A stretch of DNA of 64,000 bases from Pithys albifrons albifrons (Eukaryota > Chordata > Aves > Passeriformes > Thamnophilidae). The stretch covers positions 64,999,492 to 65,063,491 of the forward strand of contig NC_092497.1 of the NCBI RefSeq assembly GCF_047495875.1, given 5' to 3'. Shown in pieces: positions 23,256 to 36,890 of the stretch. Position 1 is the stretch's first letter, and the number at the start of each line of letters is the position of its first letter. The position numbers and the translations under genes were made by a program. Below the pieces are notes generated by a model, which was given only the letters and a program-made list of their open reading frames with translations, ran no database searches and was not told the origin of the DNA.

Positions 23256-26200
23256 TCCCAGATGGATGGATGCTGGACCCTAATTTATTCATCAAATGAT
23301 TCGAAGTGGTGGCTTCCTATTCTGTTAGTACCTTCAGAAGGTAAAAACAGCAAAGTTGGCAGGAATGCAAATATTGCTGTTCTACATCAACTCCTAAGTC
23401 TTTTTTTCTTTCATACTTTAACCATATCCTGTCACATTCACCTCAGTAAGCCCCAGTCTTTCAAATCCCTTCCTCTGGAGGGTTCTAATTCTTACTGTTC
23501 TCCTTGGAAAGCACTTTGGAAAGTGACTTCTGATGGAACTGTGAACTTCTTTCCATGAAAACTGTTCTCAAAAGGCACTTGAACACTGCAGCTCGAACAG
23601 AGATTCAGCCGTACACATTTCTGACATCAAGAGGGGATGTCCCTTCTCTCCCATTCACATGACATGCTGTTATAATCAATTATCATAATTGTGTTGATCC
23701 TTAAATGTAATGGTTAAGACATGAGATATTTGTCCTAGTTTTAGAGCTATGTGAACCACTTAGAGAAGATAATCAAAGGGCAAGAAGCCAGGGAAGTTTC
23801 ATTGAAACAGGAGTCAGAAATTCAGCATATGAAAAAATCAGGAGCCTACAATACCAGCAATCTTCTTAACTACCTGAAGATCCTGCACTACATGACTAGC
23901 AAGAAGAAGTAATACAGATTAAGGATGTGTGGGGTGAGAGCTTCAGAATGAGGGAGAGGCACTGGAGCACCCATGATGCCCTTACAGTCTTCCACTTTTG
24001 AGGCTCAGGGTGTTCTCAAGATGTTTACTACACACAGATCCCACCTGCCTCCAGAGCTGGCACACTGTAGGTGCAGGGAGAGCTTGGGCACTTCTGCTCT
24101 TCTTCCACCTTGCTTTCCTTATTTGCCTTTGAATGCAACAGTCAAGTGAATAGTCAAGTTCAGCTGCAAAGTTAATTGTCATCAAACCATTTCACATGAC
24201 AGGGTGAGGAGGTTGGTGGGCTAGTGCCCTACAGTTCCACTGTCCTCTTTTGGCAGAGAAATGGGACCACATTCCCATGTGAGTCTGTCCGAAATGGTTG
24301 GAAGAAAAGCATGTGCTCACCTATGTGCAAAGGGACAGCTGTAAGCTATGAAACATAAAGTGACTGAGGACTCAGTCATCCTCACAGTAAAAATGGGTTT
24401 CTTCATATTCAGAGGGAACCTCCTGTATTTCAGTATGTGAAAGAAGGACAAGTAGGGAGATAGGCTAATGATGCAAACTGCTCTTTGCTGCAGGTTCAAA
24501 GGACATCCAACAGCCATGATACGCCTGTTGCTGTGGCTCCCTTCTTTTGTTTTCTGGAGAAAAGATACATGGCAGAGGGAGCAACAAGGTACCTACAGCT
24601 GTCCCACAATTTGCAGTAACTGTAAAACCAGGAAGCAGTCTGAGGCATTCAGGTGGCTGGCTGCTGCCAGCTTCCCAAATAAAATGGGGGTAGTCGTGAC
24701 ACCAGGGCTACCACGAAGCACAAATGGAGTGAGTTATAATACTTTCTACATGTGACTCGCTTTCTTCCTTCAATTCCTATTGTGACACCATGACAGCACA
24801 AATATAAAGACCTTTTCCTCTCCCCCTTTCCCAGTCAATTTCCCAAGCTGGGGGAATCAGGGCTTTTGAGTCTGGTTGACTTCTGCATAGGGTTATTTTA
24901 ATTGATAATGTATGTGTCTTTAAATGAGAGGGTAAAAATCACCTGCAGCTGTCCTCTCCACCTTGTATCAACATCCAATTTTGCTTCAAAGATGTGCTCC
25001 ATAATAACTACTTGTGAAAGGGAATACAAATTATCTGATAGTATACTTCTTCCAAAACTGCCTCTTATGTATAATTCTTGAAAAAAGTCACAGTATTTCT
25101 TCATCAGTTGCATGCTAAGTCGAGGAATTAAGGCACTCAACTAAACATGCTGCCTGTGGATGTCTGGCAATGGCATTTAAAACTACTTATTTGCAAATAT
25201 GAGTCCCTGCCTCAAATGGCTGAATCAGATTGCACCACACCCAGAGACCTACAACAAACTGCAGAGGTTCGGTGTGAAGTAATTCCTGTCTTCCCAGATG
25301 TAATATTAGATTTTTTTAGCATTAAAAATTGTGGAAAATGTGATGCAAAAGGACCAAGAAACCCTTTTATACATGTACATTACAAACATTCTTTGTTTCA
25401 AGTGCTATGGTTGTGATCCACTTTCAGAGTATGTCAAGTTATTCAGTACAGGAGAAACAGGAAGAGAGACCCATATTGTCAAATGCAGATGAAAGAACAA
25501 TGAGCAAACAAAATGTTTGATTAACATTGTCACCTTCCCCATTGAGCAATGCAGTACTGTGTATACCTGCCTGAACAGAAATGTAGGCTGGACCTTGTGG
25601 CAGTAGTTCCTCTGGGAACATGACCTGAGACCACTGGCCTGGTCATCCCATACCAAGACTGGATCCATCACTTCATGCACTTATTCTGGGTTAGGTGTAC
25701 AAGAAGCAGTTCAAAAATACCTCAGTTATCTCTGCAGCAAACATTTTCTAATCAGTGACCAGTTTTTCCTAATGAGGTTGTTTACACTTTCCATTTTCAG
25801 CTGTGTATTGTGGCAGGGAACTGTTGCTCTACTTTGTGGGCAACGCCCACTCATCCACTGCAATTTACTATGTGTATAGTAATACTGTGTTCAAAACCTG
25901 CTGTCTGAGGAGAACTTAAAATGTTGATTTCTTTTTGAAGATCATTCTTCACTTCTTTTTGTGTTGTGCACCATGAAAGGTGTGTCCATCCCTAAAGGTC
26001 ACCATCAACTTCCTTGCAGTAAGAAAGGCTATGTTGCCTTCAAAGGCAGCGCAACATGGGGTTGGTGCTGCAGCTCTGTAACAGATTCTGGGACTAGGCA
26101 AGTGGCTTTGCGGTCACACTTACAGGACAAAATAATCGGAGTGAGCACAGGCAAGGTGCAAATAATCTCCACAGATTCTGAGTGTTCCAAGCAATAGTAG

Positions 26201-27261
26201 TACATCTCAGTGTCTTAGACCAAAGCTGTTACTCCTTCTTTCCTCCAGCTGGGAGGAAAGGCAAAAGCTGGGGGAGACAATAAACTCCACAATGCACGCA
26301 GACCAGAGACAGGCATTTCCTGTACTCCCTGCAGTCTACAAGTGAATTCCTAAGTCACATCTGACCTTTCATTCCACTCCTTTCATTTCAGAAACCACAC
26401 CTCACTTATTTTAAGCTTGGATAAAGACTATAATATAGGGATTCCCTGAGGAAATGAAATAAAGTGTACTAGTCCTTAAAGTTGTACATCATTAAGTGAC
26501 AGTACAGCATTTTATTATAATAATTTGAGAAAGCACATTTTTCTTATGTGCATCAAGCTTTTATGAAATTCTCTTTAAAAGACCAGTTGTATAACAAAGC
26601 CTTACAGAGAAATGATTGTCTAAACAAGAACTGCCTTTTTTACCCAACCTTCAGGCACCATTTTGTATTGGCATGACATTATATACGAAGCTACAAAAAA
26701 CAAAGAATGTTAGATCATTGAGTCAAGCCTTCAAAAGAGAGGAAATAACTAAATTCAGGCTGGTAGCCCTGTCGGCCATTTCTGGAAAAGAGTGGTGAAC
26801 AGTTTGAATCCAGGTGCTTTGTTGATGCCAGGCTGCTTGAATGCAGCCTCCCACAGTAATGAGTAACTTTGTATTAAGCTGAACAGACTTGTCAACCCTC
26901 TGGCTGTCTATTCTGTCATACTCTGCTCACATGCAGAGTTAAATCTTAATGATTTTTTTTATAATAGATGAGAAAATATGGTAGTGCTGAAATTTGGATG
27001 GTTGTATTTTGCAATGTGGAGTATGAATATTGTGGATAAGAAGTTCTGAGGTACAACGTACATGATTAAAGGCTTTGCTGTTGCCCTGTTTTTGTGCTAA
27101 TCAGCACAAAGATAAAAAATTTAGAAAACTCTCATGTTCCAGACAGTTTTGTACTACAATTAGTGATAAAGACGGAACTTCAAATGTATTGACAACAAAT
27201 AGTTGAAAGCAGTGTTAGAGTGACACAGTGCAGTGTGTTGCTGTTTCTGTGCAGGGCTGAG
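23256..27261. other. Intergenic, nothing recognised
   Basis: About 4 kb of AT-rich sequence with chance frames only; no repeat family recognised by eye. Confidence 0.5.
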
Positions 27262-27321
27262 GCTTACACTCGATGGTCTTTGTGTGTCCCTTCCAACTCA
27301 GCATGTTCTGTGATTCTGTTT
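27262..27321 (+). mobile_element. CR1 3'-end fragment
   Basis: Only the last 60 bases of a CR1 are present: an ACTCGATGGTCTTTGTG phrase, then TCCCTTCCAACTCAGC and TTCTGTGATTCTGT tail octamers. Confidence 0.75.
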
Positions 27322-28877
27322 CATCTCTAAAGATGGTTCCCACATGTATTTCTGTAGAGACATGCTGGACCAGTTCAGCAACTGAATGCTATAATATAGG
27401 AAACACAACAGAACTCTACATGAAAAGGGTTTAGAAGGGTTAATCTTAAGCACTCAGAAGTCAAGAAATGCCTTGTATACCTGTTCCCTTTGCTGTGGAT
27501 GTCCACACTAAGAAAAAGCACTCTATCTACTCAGTAACTGAAAGCACAAAATTACCTAGCCCTTTTTTCACCTGACTGCCGCCTCCTTTGAAATCCATGC
27601 ACTCCTCCAAGAATGTGGGTGTGGAAGTGGCCCATTATGCCAAATATGCTGTGCATTTTTCTGTGCATTGTGTTCAATGATCCACAATGAGCTGCTTCAA
27701 CAAATAAGCAAACCTTGACAGTGTCACCTCTCTCCATTAGCTTTGTAGATACTGTGAGAGTTGTCACTATAATGTATTAACAGTTAGTGTTTAAAATCAC
27801 AGCATACTGTTGGCTTTGGGGCTGCCCATGAAGATAGATTTTAGTTTTACCTGAATTTCATGGACTATTTAATTGCATTCTTTCACACTGAACAACACAA
27901 AACTCCTATTTTAAAAAAGTTAAGTCTCCAGAGTCATCCATAGGTATAGTACAAAAGTTTGAAAGAATAATTAACCCCCATGCTGTTTTCTGTTCCCAGA
28001 ATTGACAGTCAAGCATGGGAAAGCCCTTCCAGCTCTCTTGAGCAACCATGTCTCTTCCCATTTTTGTGTCTGGTTTGGAATCCATTGCAGGAGGGGTGGA
28101 TTAGCTAAAGCTGTAGTTGTATTGCAATTGTCATCTTCATACAAACCCTCATTTGCAGCCATCTCAAAAGAACTGCAATACTATCTCATTTGCTCTTTGC
28201 AGTGCCAAAATATAATGGAAGGCTGCTTTACAATGAGTCTTGTGAGAGCAGGAACTGTAGCCAAAATTATATGCAAGTGGAGTTTACTTTCAGATTAATA
28301 CTACTGCTTGATTTGTCTGCTGCAGCAGAAACCAGGAACAGCTAGGCAGGATTCCTCACATCCCTGTGCCTTCCAAGTGAAGTGCATCTAGTCTGGTGAT
28401 GAGATAGACCACAGGGCTGACAGGTAGCTCTGAAGGTCTCACAGTTCCCCTGCTCCTGCTCAGAGCCAGGTTCAGCAATGCCTAATCCACAGATGTCTGT
28501 CTCGAAATTCTTGAGAACTGGTTCAAGAACGAGGTGTCACAAAGGAGTGATGGGCTAGCTGCCAGACCTTCACTTATACTAATTTAGAAGCTTGCATGTT
28601 TCCTCACAACTTGCAGCTAAAACTGAGAGGTTAGGGATGAAATGTTGACTAAGAGCCTACCTTCCAACAAGAACAGAGGGATCTGGATGCACAGCACTGC
28701 AAGGAGGGTAACACTCTGCTTGGAATTAGTTCATAGCCCTAATGTGACTGAAGGCATAGGTTTATGCTAGTCTTATTTAGCATGATTACCATAACTTAAA
28801 CATCCATCTAAGAAGAGCTTGGCAGTTACTGAACTTTGCTTAGTGTAACACAGTCTTTCTTTTATGCTGTTCTGGCG
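27322..28877. other. Intergenic, nothing recognised
   Basis: No exon, RNA gene or repeat family recognised. Confidence 0.5.
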
Positions 28878-29597
28878 TGTCCTAGTTCAGCAAGCCAGGA
28901 CCAGTTTATCACTGTGTGGGTGTGACCAAAGCTGTGTATTCTATACCCTCTACATCATTTCTCATGAACTGCTAACAATGGACCATTTGCAGCAGGTGCC
29001 CAGGGCACACCTGACACCTCAGGCTGCAAGCTGGGTGTTAAAGAAGCCTGTGAGATAAGAGCTGCGATAACTGACCTCCAAGGAAGTTGTCAGCACCTCC
29101 ACACCCAGCCTCAGGGGGCGTGTCTGCTAATGGGCTATCAACGATTCCAAAAATACCCCATGACTCACAGAGTTAGATCACCTATTGTGGAATGTCCACC
29201 CTGGGGGAAGTACTGGATGCTCCCACCTGACCCTGAGGGTATATAATCTTGGGTTTTGGAGACTTCTGGACCACTCGCTGGATCCAGAGGAGGAGCAGAA
29301 CCTTGACAGGACTGTGACCACCACTCCTGACCAGACTGTGACCATCATCTGCATCAACAGGTTTTTCCCTTCCTTTTACGTTGAACTCAGGGGAACCACA
29401 GGAGGCTCAGCACAGGGGCCAACAAACAGTTTGTGCCCCAGGATGCTGGGTTCTACTTCTGGGGTTTGTGGGGCAAACACAGTTTCTCTTTGTATCTCTG
29501 CATTCATTATATTAATTTTATTAAATTGTAACTCTGACTTATAATCTGGTTTGTGTTGGGTTCATTTCTCCTGCCTGTTTGCCTTTAAACCAGCTCA
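28878..29597 (+). mobile_element. Solo LTR (family shared with 49824-50519)
   Basis: It starts TGTCCTAGTTCAGCAAGCC and ends CTTTAAACCAGCTCA. A TATA box (GGGTATATAATCTTGGG, about 29237) and a poly(A) signal (ATTAAA, about 29520) give the + orientation. The same family lies inverted at 49824-50519, where the end reads CAGCACA, so the TCA here is a point change. No matching target duplication was found at these borders. The 119-codon frame at 29185-29544 is inside the LTR and is not a gene. Confidence 0.85.
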
Positions 29598-31167
29598 TGA
29601 CTTTTGTAGTTTTCATGGAATTTATATCTCAATTTCAGTGCTTACTCACCTTATCAGATTCTAAATCTGCCTACTTGATTCCCACTATCTGCTATTACTT
29701 TCCTGTTATATTCTCACTTAGAGTGTTTATTTATTTATTTACTATTTCAGTTGTTTTGTTCCCTTATATAGTTGTATCACCTTGTATCACCTGGACCACC
29801 CACAGCCCTACAGCCCAGCACATACTCAGTTCAAACTTTCACTTCACAGCAAACCATTCCTCTGCTGTCATTGCATTGAGATGTTATGCTGTCATCATTT
29901 CTTCAATTAAGAAAACACATTTTCCTTCCTTCTTTTCACAGTTCTTCTGATGTTGCATTAAAAGTTATATTCTGCTCATGTCACACGATGTTATCCAGTC
30001 TGGATTTAAGCAAATCCCCACCTAAGCAGCTTTGCATGAAACTAGCAATATTATCTCTTGCCCCTCTGCCCTGCATTTACCCCCTTTGCAGAAGGATGCA
30101 GTGCAGCCATTTTCCTGAAATGGGACTTTGAGGGTTGTGGACCAGCCTGGTGTGCCAGCTCTACCTGGAGAGAAAGGACAAAAAAAAAAAAAAACCAAAC
30201 TGGTTGTGGTTCTTAGCCATGAGTAAGAGCATGATATATATCTGCACTCAGAGAAATCCCACCAGAAGACTCGCTCGACATTGTAGCCTAGTTTCAAGGC
30301 ACAAATCCAATCACCAATTTTGCTGTCTACTCTGTATCATGAGTAGAAAGTGGTTGTTATCATTCTCTCTTAGCAGTGGAAGCTGTATGGGCCAGCTGTA
30401 TGGGATGCTAATGGGTGGTAGCATCTCCTCTGTGCAGCAAACAATCCTTCCAATCACAGAGGGTAAACTGAACTTTTAGAGAAAAAAATTAAAATATAGG
30501 TGAAACCAGGTAGAATCTTAAAGGGGATTGAGTGAGAGTGAGTTGGAACCATTAAACATCCAATAAGAACAGAGTCTTGGGAAGAGGAGGGAGGTCTGAG
30601 GGGAAGGATTTGGGGAATGAACATGGGGGGTTGAAACCACTGGGGGAATACAGAAGAGTTTTTGAACTTAACACCTGTACAAAATCTTCCGCAACTTTTA
30701 AAATTTAAACTTCCAGTGTTTTAAGTCCATTGTCCATTTCTATCGGCTCTGGTTCTTCTTGATCCTCATATATCCAGTGCTGATAATATTCTTTCCATTC
30801 TTCATATGTTATTCATTTTCCCACACATTTCTTTCCATGTCTGCAATATAGTTTAGAAATGTCAAAGATTTAATCTTATTTAAATGGTAATAGCATGATT
30901 TAAAACATTCTGTGCATAAAAGCAAAATTTATGAAACAAAATGTTTTGCGAGGTAGGACAGATTCAACATAGCAAGAAGCAAAATTCTGCAGACCAACAG
31001 TTTTGCAGGATACCTGAAGAACTCTGTTTACTTCATTGAAATAAATTTTAAATATGTAAATTCCTACAAATTAGGGCTCTACATGTTCATATTGAAAAGG
31101 GGGTTTGGATGCCTAAGAAGTTTGAGCTCATCATTTCAGTCAAAGTAATTGTCACTTGACAAAAAAG
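29598..31167. other. Intergenic, nothing recognised
   Basis: AT-rich DNA with an A-run at about 30180-30194. No supported feature. Confidence 0.5.
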
Positions 31168-31543
31168 AGGGGAAGCTGTATGAGGAGTGCTGAAGGCACT
31201 TGGTCTGTTCAGCCTGGAGAAGAGCAGACTCAGCGGAGACCTCACTGCGGTTAAAATTTCCTCATGAGGGGAAGAGAAGGGGCAGGCACTGATCTCTTCT
31301 CTATGGTGACCAGGGGAGTTTTAGGTTGGATATCAGAAAAAGATTCTTCACCTAGAGGGTGGTTGGGCACTGGAACAGCCTCCCCATGGAGAGTGGTCAC
31401 AGCACCAAGCCTGACAGAGTTAAACAAGCATTTGGACAATACTCTCAAGCACATGGTGTGATTCTTCAGGGTGGTCCTTTGAGAGACCAGGAATTGGACT
31501 CAAATGGACTCACTTCCAGCTCAGGATATTCTATGATTCTATG
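31168..31543 (+). mobile_element. CR1 3' end
   Basis: Severely 5'-truncated CR1. It covers the C-terminal region (TTCAGCCTGGAGAAGAG), a GGTTGGATATCAGAAAAAG phrase, the GGCACTGGAACAG phrase and the GGATATTCTATGATTCTATG tail. Confidence 0.92.
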
Positions 31544-34542
31544 AAAAAAACATGCCAAAGTCAAGGAAAATGCTTAAGGTGCTTGGAGTTAAAAATAAAC
31601 CCAGATCTAGGATTGTATTAATTACCCACTTCAAGGGTAAACCACTAAGGTGATGCCACATACCAAGGACACTCCTCTTAACAGAATAAATAAAAGAAGA
31701 GGATGCAACTGACATATTCAAACCCAAGAAGTTCAATGATCTGAGTAACTAATGAAGCCTGTCTTGTCACTTTCTTATCATCAATACCAGCACACCATTG
31801 CTAACAGAAGTGCAATTACCTTACTTATTTTCAAAGACCAACATAGCAAAACTTTCCTACTCTCAGATTTTGCTACTGAGAAACCAGATCACTATCAGAA
31901 TGTTCTGTTATTGTTGAAACCAAATTGAAAACAAGAAAAACAAAACAAAACAAAACAAATAAATAAATAAAACCAAAACCACAAAAACCCCCTACACCAT
32001 ACAAGTGAGGAACCAAGCAAACCAAAACCAACACCAAAAACACAAGAAAAGAGACAAGTTAAAAACCAGAGAATAGAAGCAAAACACTGGAAGGTAAAGC
32101 AACTGCATCCTTCAGGGAAGGAGAGCGTTCATAGGAATGGGAGGTAAATAACACTTGTTCATTTCAATTATGCTTCTGGTACAAACCATTACTAGAGACA
32201 GGATAAAAGCCTAAATGGACCTCAGCTCTGACTCAGAATGGTAGTTCCTGTGTCTTAACACAACCACCAAGAGATGGATGCAGGGGAGGATTCCTTTCTA
32301 CCTAAGTAATGAAAGAACACACAAGCAAGATTACTTGCTAAACCATAACTAGGGAGGTGATCACTATAATCAAAAACTTACAAGATCATGAAGGAAAACA
32401 GCATCATCCCCAATCATATGTATGGGCTGCCACACCACCTGGGAACAGAGTATTAATTTTTCCACATATGAAATCTCTTACAAAATTTTGATGAGAGGAC
32501 AGCTACTGAGTAAGGAAGGAACAAATGCTACAAGCATGAAATGTTTATGGAGGGTAAGAGATAAAAATAATTTGTACCTTTTGAGACACAAAGCATAGCT
32601 AACCAGTCCCTTAAAAGTTCATTAGGAAAATAACCATGGAATTGTTAATTACACACATTTGATGCATTTTCTTGCTTCAGGGTGTCAATGGGAATTTTGC
32701 TACAAGTGACAATTTTTAATATTCTGGCATTTAGTGGCTGAAAGAAAAATGTTCATCTAATTTACTCATTCCCCATATGAAAAAAATCATAAGCACAGCA
32801 GCCCAGATGCTCAGTTACATCACTAAAAAAAAAAAAAAACAAACCAAAAACCCCACACAGTACAGGTCCTAAGAGTACAAGTAATTTCTGTGTTCAGCTA
32901 GTTGTAGACCACTCTGAACCAAGCCAGAAGTGTATGCACATTTTGACAGAGGCTATCAAGCACAAAATTTCAAAGCAGTCATTGGCCTTCCCATGCCCTC
33001 CAAAAATCAGCACAGAGACTGGCATGCGGTCTACTAAATCTCTCTCACAACAGATGATCTCTCTACTTCAGGAGGTTCTCCCTTGGCTGAGTTCATGATC
33101 AGAATGTGCTTTGAAGACGATAATTGGCCTCAACAGATTTCTCTTCTGATGCTCTTATAAATTCCATTTAATAAACTGATAGGTAAATATCATCTTTATG
33201 GTATTTGCACATGACTGTGAACTTGGCATTACTGGAGAAGTTTTACCAACAAATTAGACAGACATGCCAATAGTGGTCACAACTGTAACTAGAAAAGGGA
33301 AATGGGCTAAATGATTTCTTAAGATCTCTTCTATGACTAGTTTATCTTGTTCTGTGAATTTCTTGAAACTGCTCAATTCTGTTGCTACTGGAGTTGTATT
33401 TTTCATGCTCAAGTGCTCTGACAATAACAAATACATACTAATATTAACTTAGTTAGCTACATTTGTTCTAAGTTGCATTCTGTTTTTAGTACCTCAGAGT
33501 AAATGAGCACACTTCTAGGCTTTGAGTGTGCAAGGAATTTGCCACATAAGCAACTTGACCAACACAATTTGCTACATCAATATTTAGTATTATTTGCTGA
33601 GCAGAAGCCAGAGGTTGTGGTTTCAGATGTATGCTCACAACCCTCAGGACAATGGAAATACAGCAAAGAGCAGAACTTGCAGGGAAGTTTGTGCTTTTGA
33701 ACTTTTACTGAATTTCTGTATGCAGGGATAATGCCATAAAACAAATGTTAGTTGTGATCATTATGTTACAATTCTGTCTCTTTAAAAATATGAAAATTAC
33801 ATTCTGTCAAGAATCAAAATGAAAATTTGAAGCAAAACACTGCAAGTGTGATTCAGAATCTACAGGTCACTTATATTTTTCAGCAGATCTGTAGAGAGAT
33901 GTAGAAATCTGCATCCCAGATACTTCTCATTCTTAAGGCTATCTCCATAGACAGCAATGTCTGCTTCAATTCCAAATTCTGTCCTACAGAATACAGGAGC
34001 TTCCGATCCAGGGAGGTATTGCTTCAGCCTGTGAGCAAGCAGCAGACCAAGCTGTGCTGCAGAAGACACAGACCATCCAGACATGGCCTTGGCACATGCA
34101 AAGGATGAGAGACATCAAAACTCAGCTCCAGTTCTCTTCAGACAATGCATCAAAATAAGGGTTAATGTCAGATTGCCTTGAAGCAAGGTATTTTCTTGCT
34201 TTGAAAATTTAGAATTACTTTTTGGGGGCAAAACTAACACTTTCAAACACTTTCATTTTGTAGAAACTGTAATGCCAGTTAAAGAATTCTAAAGGAAAAC
34301 ACCTTGAGAACCCTATTTCCAGACTTGAGTGTATTTTCACTTACAGAGGCCTGCTAGACATTGACTTCAGACAAAATTAATCACAGAATTTTTAAAAACA
34401 AGAAACAGGGACTTGAAAATTTTTGTCCCTGTTTTAAGTTGTTCTGTGGCTTTAAAAGCTGAAAATAATAAAAAAGGTAACCAACAAAACCCCTTCTGTT
34501 TTTCTTAAGAAAAACATTCCTACAAAAAAAATTTTGTGGTGC
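31544..34542. other. Intergenic with A-rich simple repeats
   Basis: About 3 kb with no gene. An (AAAAC)n/(AAAT)n stretch lies at about 31935-31980 and an A-run at about 32826-32840. Confidence 0.55.
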
Positions 34543-36890
34543 AGAATTATAGACTGGTTTTGGGTTGGAAGGGACCTTAAGGATCATCTAGTTCCAAAAT
34601 CCCTGCCATTGGGAGGGACACCTTCCACTAGACAAGGTTACTCAGAGCCCCATGCAACCTGACCTTCAACACGGCTTCTCTGAGCAACCTGTTCGCATGC
34701 CTCGCACCCTCACAGTAAACAATTTTTTCCTAATATCTAAGCTAAACCTACCCTTTGTCAGTTTAACATCATTAGCACTTGTCCTATCACTGCATGCCCT
34801 TAAGTCCCTACATGGCTTTCTTGTAGATCCCCATTAGGTACTGGAAGGCTGCTAGAACGTCTCCCTGGAGCCTTCTCCTCTCCAGGCTGAACAATTCCAG
34901 CTCTCTCAGCCTGTCTTCATAGGAGCAGAGGCTCTCCAGCCCCCTGGATGTCTTTGTCACCCTCCCCAGGACCTGTTCCAACAGATCCATGTCCTTCTTA
35001 TATTAGGGGCCCCAAAGCTGGAAACAATACTCCAGGTGAGGTCTCACCAGAACAGAACAGAGGAACAGAATCACCTCCCTTGAATGCTGGCCATACTTCT
35101 GCTAGAGTGCAGGAGATAATAGGCTTTCTGGGCTGCAAGAGCACATTTCTGGGTCACATCAAGCTTCTTATCAAACAACATCCCCAAATCCTTCTCCTCG
35201 GTGTTGTTCTCCATCCATTCGTTACTCAGCTAGTATCCGTATTTGGGATTGTCCTGACCCAGATGGCCTTTGTATCTGGTCTTGTTGAACTTCATGAGCT
35301 TCACACAGGCCACCTCTCCAGTCTGCCCGTGTCCCTTTGCATGGCATCCCTGCCCACCAGTGTGTTGACCACACCACACAGCTTGGTGTCATCAGCAAAC
35401 TTGCTGAGGGTGCACTCAGTCCCAGTGTCCATGCTGCTGGCAGAGATGTTAAGCAGCACCAGTTCCAATACCAATCCCACAGAAATGCCACTCATTACTG
35501 GTCTCCACTCAGATATCAAGCTGTTCACTACAACTTTTTGAGTGCAACCATCCTTATCCACGAAGTGGTCCACACATCAAATCTATGTCTCTCCAGTTTA
35601 GAATCAAGGATGTTGGCCAGAACACTGTCAGAAAACTTTGCACAAGTCCACATAGAAGACATCAGTTGCTCTTCATCTACCAACACTGGCGTGATTTGCC
35701 CTTAGTGAAGGCTTGTTGGCTGTCACCAATCACCTCCTTGTCCTACATGTGCCTCAGCATATGTTCCAATAGAATCTGCTCTATAACCTTGCCAGGCACC
35801 AAGATAAGACTGACTGGCCTGCAGTTCCCAAGGTCTTCCTTATTTCCCTTTTAAAAGTGGGGGTTATAGTTCCCCTTTTCCAGCTAGTGAGAACTTGACT
35901 GGACTGCCATGACTTCTCAAATATGATGGATAGTGGCTTAGCCACTGTTTTTGCCTCAAGACCACAGATGAATCTTGTCAGGGCCCATAGACTTGTGAAC
36001 CTTCAGGTTCCTTAGATGTTCTCAACTCTGATGTTCTACAGCAGGCAGTTTGTCATTCTCCCAGTTCTTGTCTTTCTGTTCTGAGACTCAGGTGTGTCTC
36101 TGGAGTACTTAATGGTGAAGACTGAGGCAAAAGTCGTTGAGTGTCTCAGCCTTCTCCATGTCTCAGGTAACCAGGTCTCCTGCTTTTTTCTGAAGATGGT
36201 TACACTTTGCCTAATCTTCTTTCTATCATCTTTGTGACTCTAGAAGCTATTTTTCTTGGTCTTGATGTCCCTGGCCAGATTTATTTCTCTCAAGGCTTTA
36301 GCTTTATGAACCTGATCCCTGACTGCTTGGACAACTTCCCTGTATTCTTCCCAGGCTACATACCACTGCTTCTACCATCTGCAGACTTCCATTTTTTGTT
36401 TAAGCCTGTCCAGGAACTCCTTGTTCATCCATACAGGCTTCCTAGTGTTCTGGCCTGACTTCCTCATTGTTGGGCTGCATCAGTCATTAGTTTGGAGGAA
36501 GTAATCCTTGAATATCAACCAGATTTCTTGGGTCCCTCTTTACTCCAGAACTTTTTCCCATGGTACTCTACTGAGCAGGTCCTTGAAGAAGCTAAAGTCT
36601 GCCCTACTGAAGTGAGCTTGCTGGGCACCCTCCTCACTACCCTAAGGATCTCAAATGTCATTACTTCATGGTCACTGCAGCCAAAACTTCCCTTAAGCTG
36701 CACGTTCCCCACTGGCCTCTCATTGTTGGTGAGTACAAGATCCAGCATAGCACCTCTTCTTGTTGGTTTCTCTGTCAACTCATTCCAGGAACCTTCTGGA
36801 TTGCTTATGCCCTGCTGTGTTGTCCCTTCAACAGACATTGCTGTGGTTGAAGACACCCATGAGCACCAGAGTTTGCACACATGAGGCCAT
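34543..36890 (-). mobile_element. Long CR1 element (CR1 copy 1 of the inverted pair)
   Basis: On the minus strand this runs from the endonuclease C-terminus (about 36880-36600, with MLDLVLTNNERPVGNV and a GCSDHEVMTFEI motif holding the SDH catalytic residues) through the reverse transcriptase to the 3' end. The tail starts at about 34543 (ATTATAGACTGGTTTTGGG). The frame is broken in many places. The section 34804-35544 is almost identical to 44100-44840 in an opposite-strand CR1, whereas the flanking CR1 sequence of the two copies differs at many sites. In that section the motif C region reads KFADDTKLCG, with the catalytic DD kept. Confidence 0.92.
34804..35544 (-). repeat. Near-identical inverted CR1 segment, left arm
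   Basis: Pairs with 44100-44840 in inverted orientation over 741 bp without gaps. Only about four differences were seen by eye (near 35060, 35214, 35233 and 35531). Similarity drops sharply outside both ends. Confidence 0.85.

Noticed and set aside
29185..29544. 119-codon frame
   Set aside because: Lies inside the LTR and crosses its TATA and poly(A) region.
34948..35541. 197-codon frame, nearly identical to one at 44103-44696
   Set aside because: It is the antisense of CR1 reverse transcriptase sequence; the near-identity is interesting for the DNA but does not indicate a gene.
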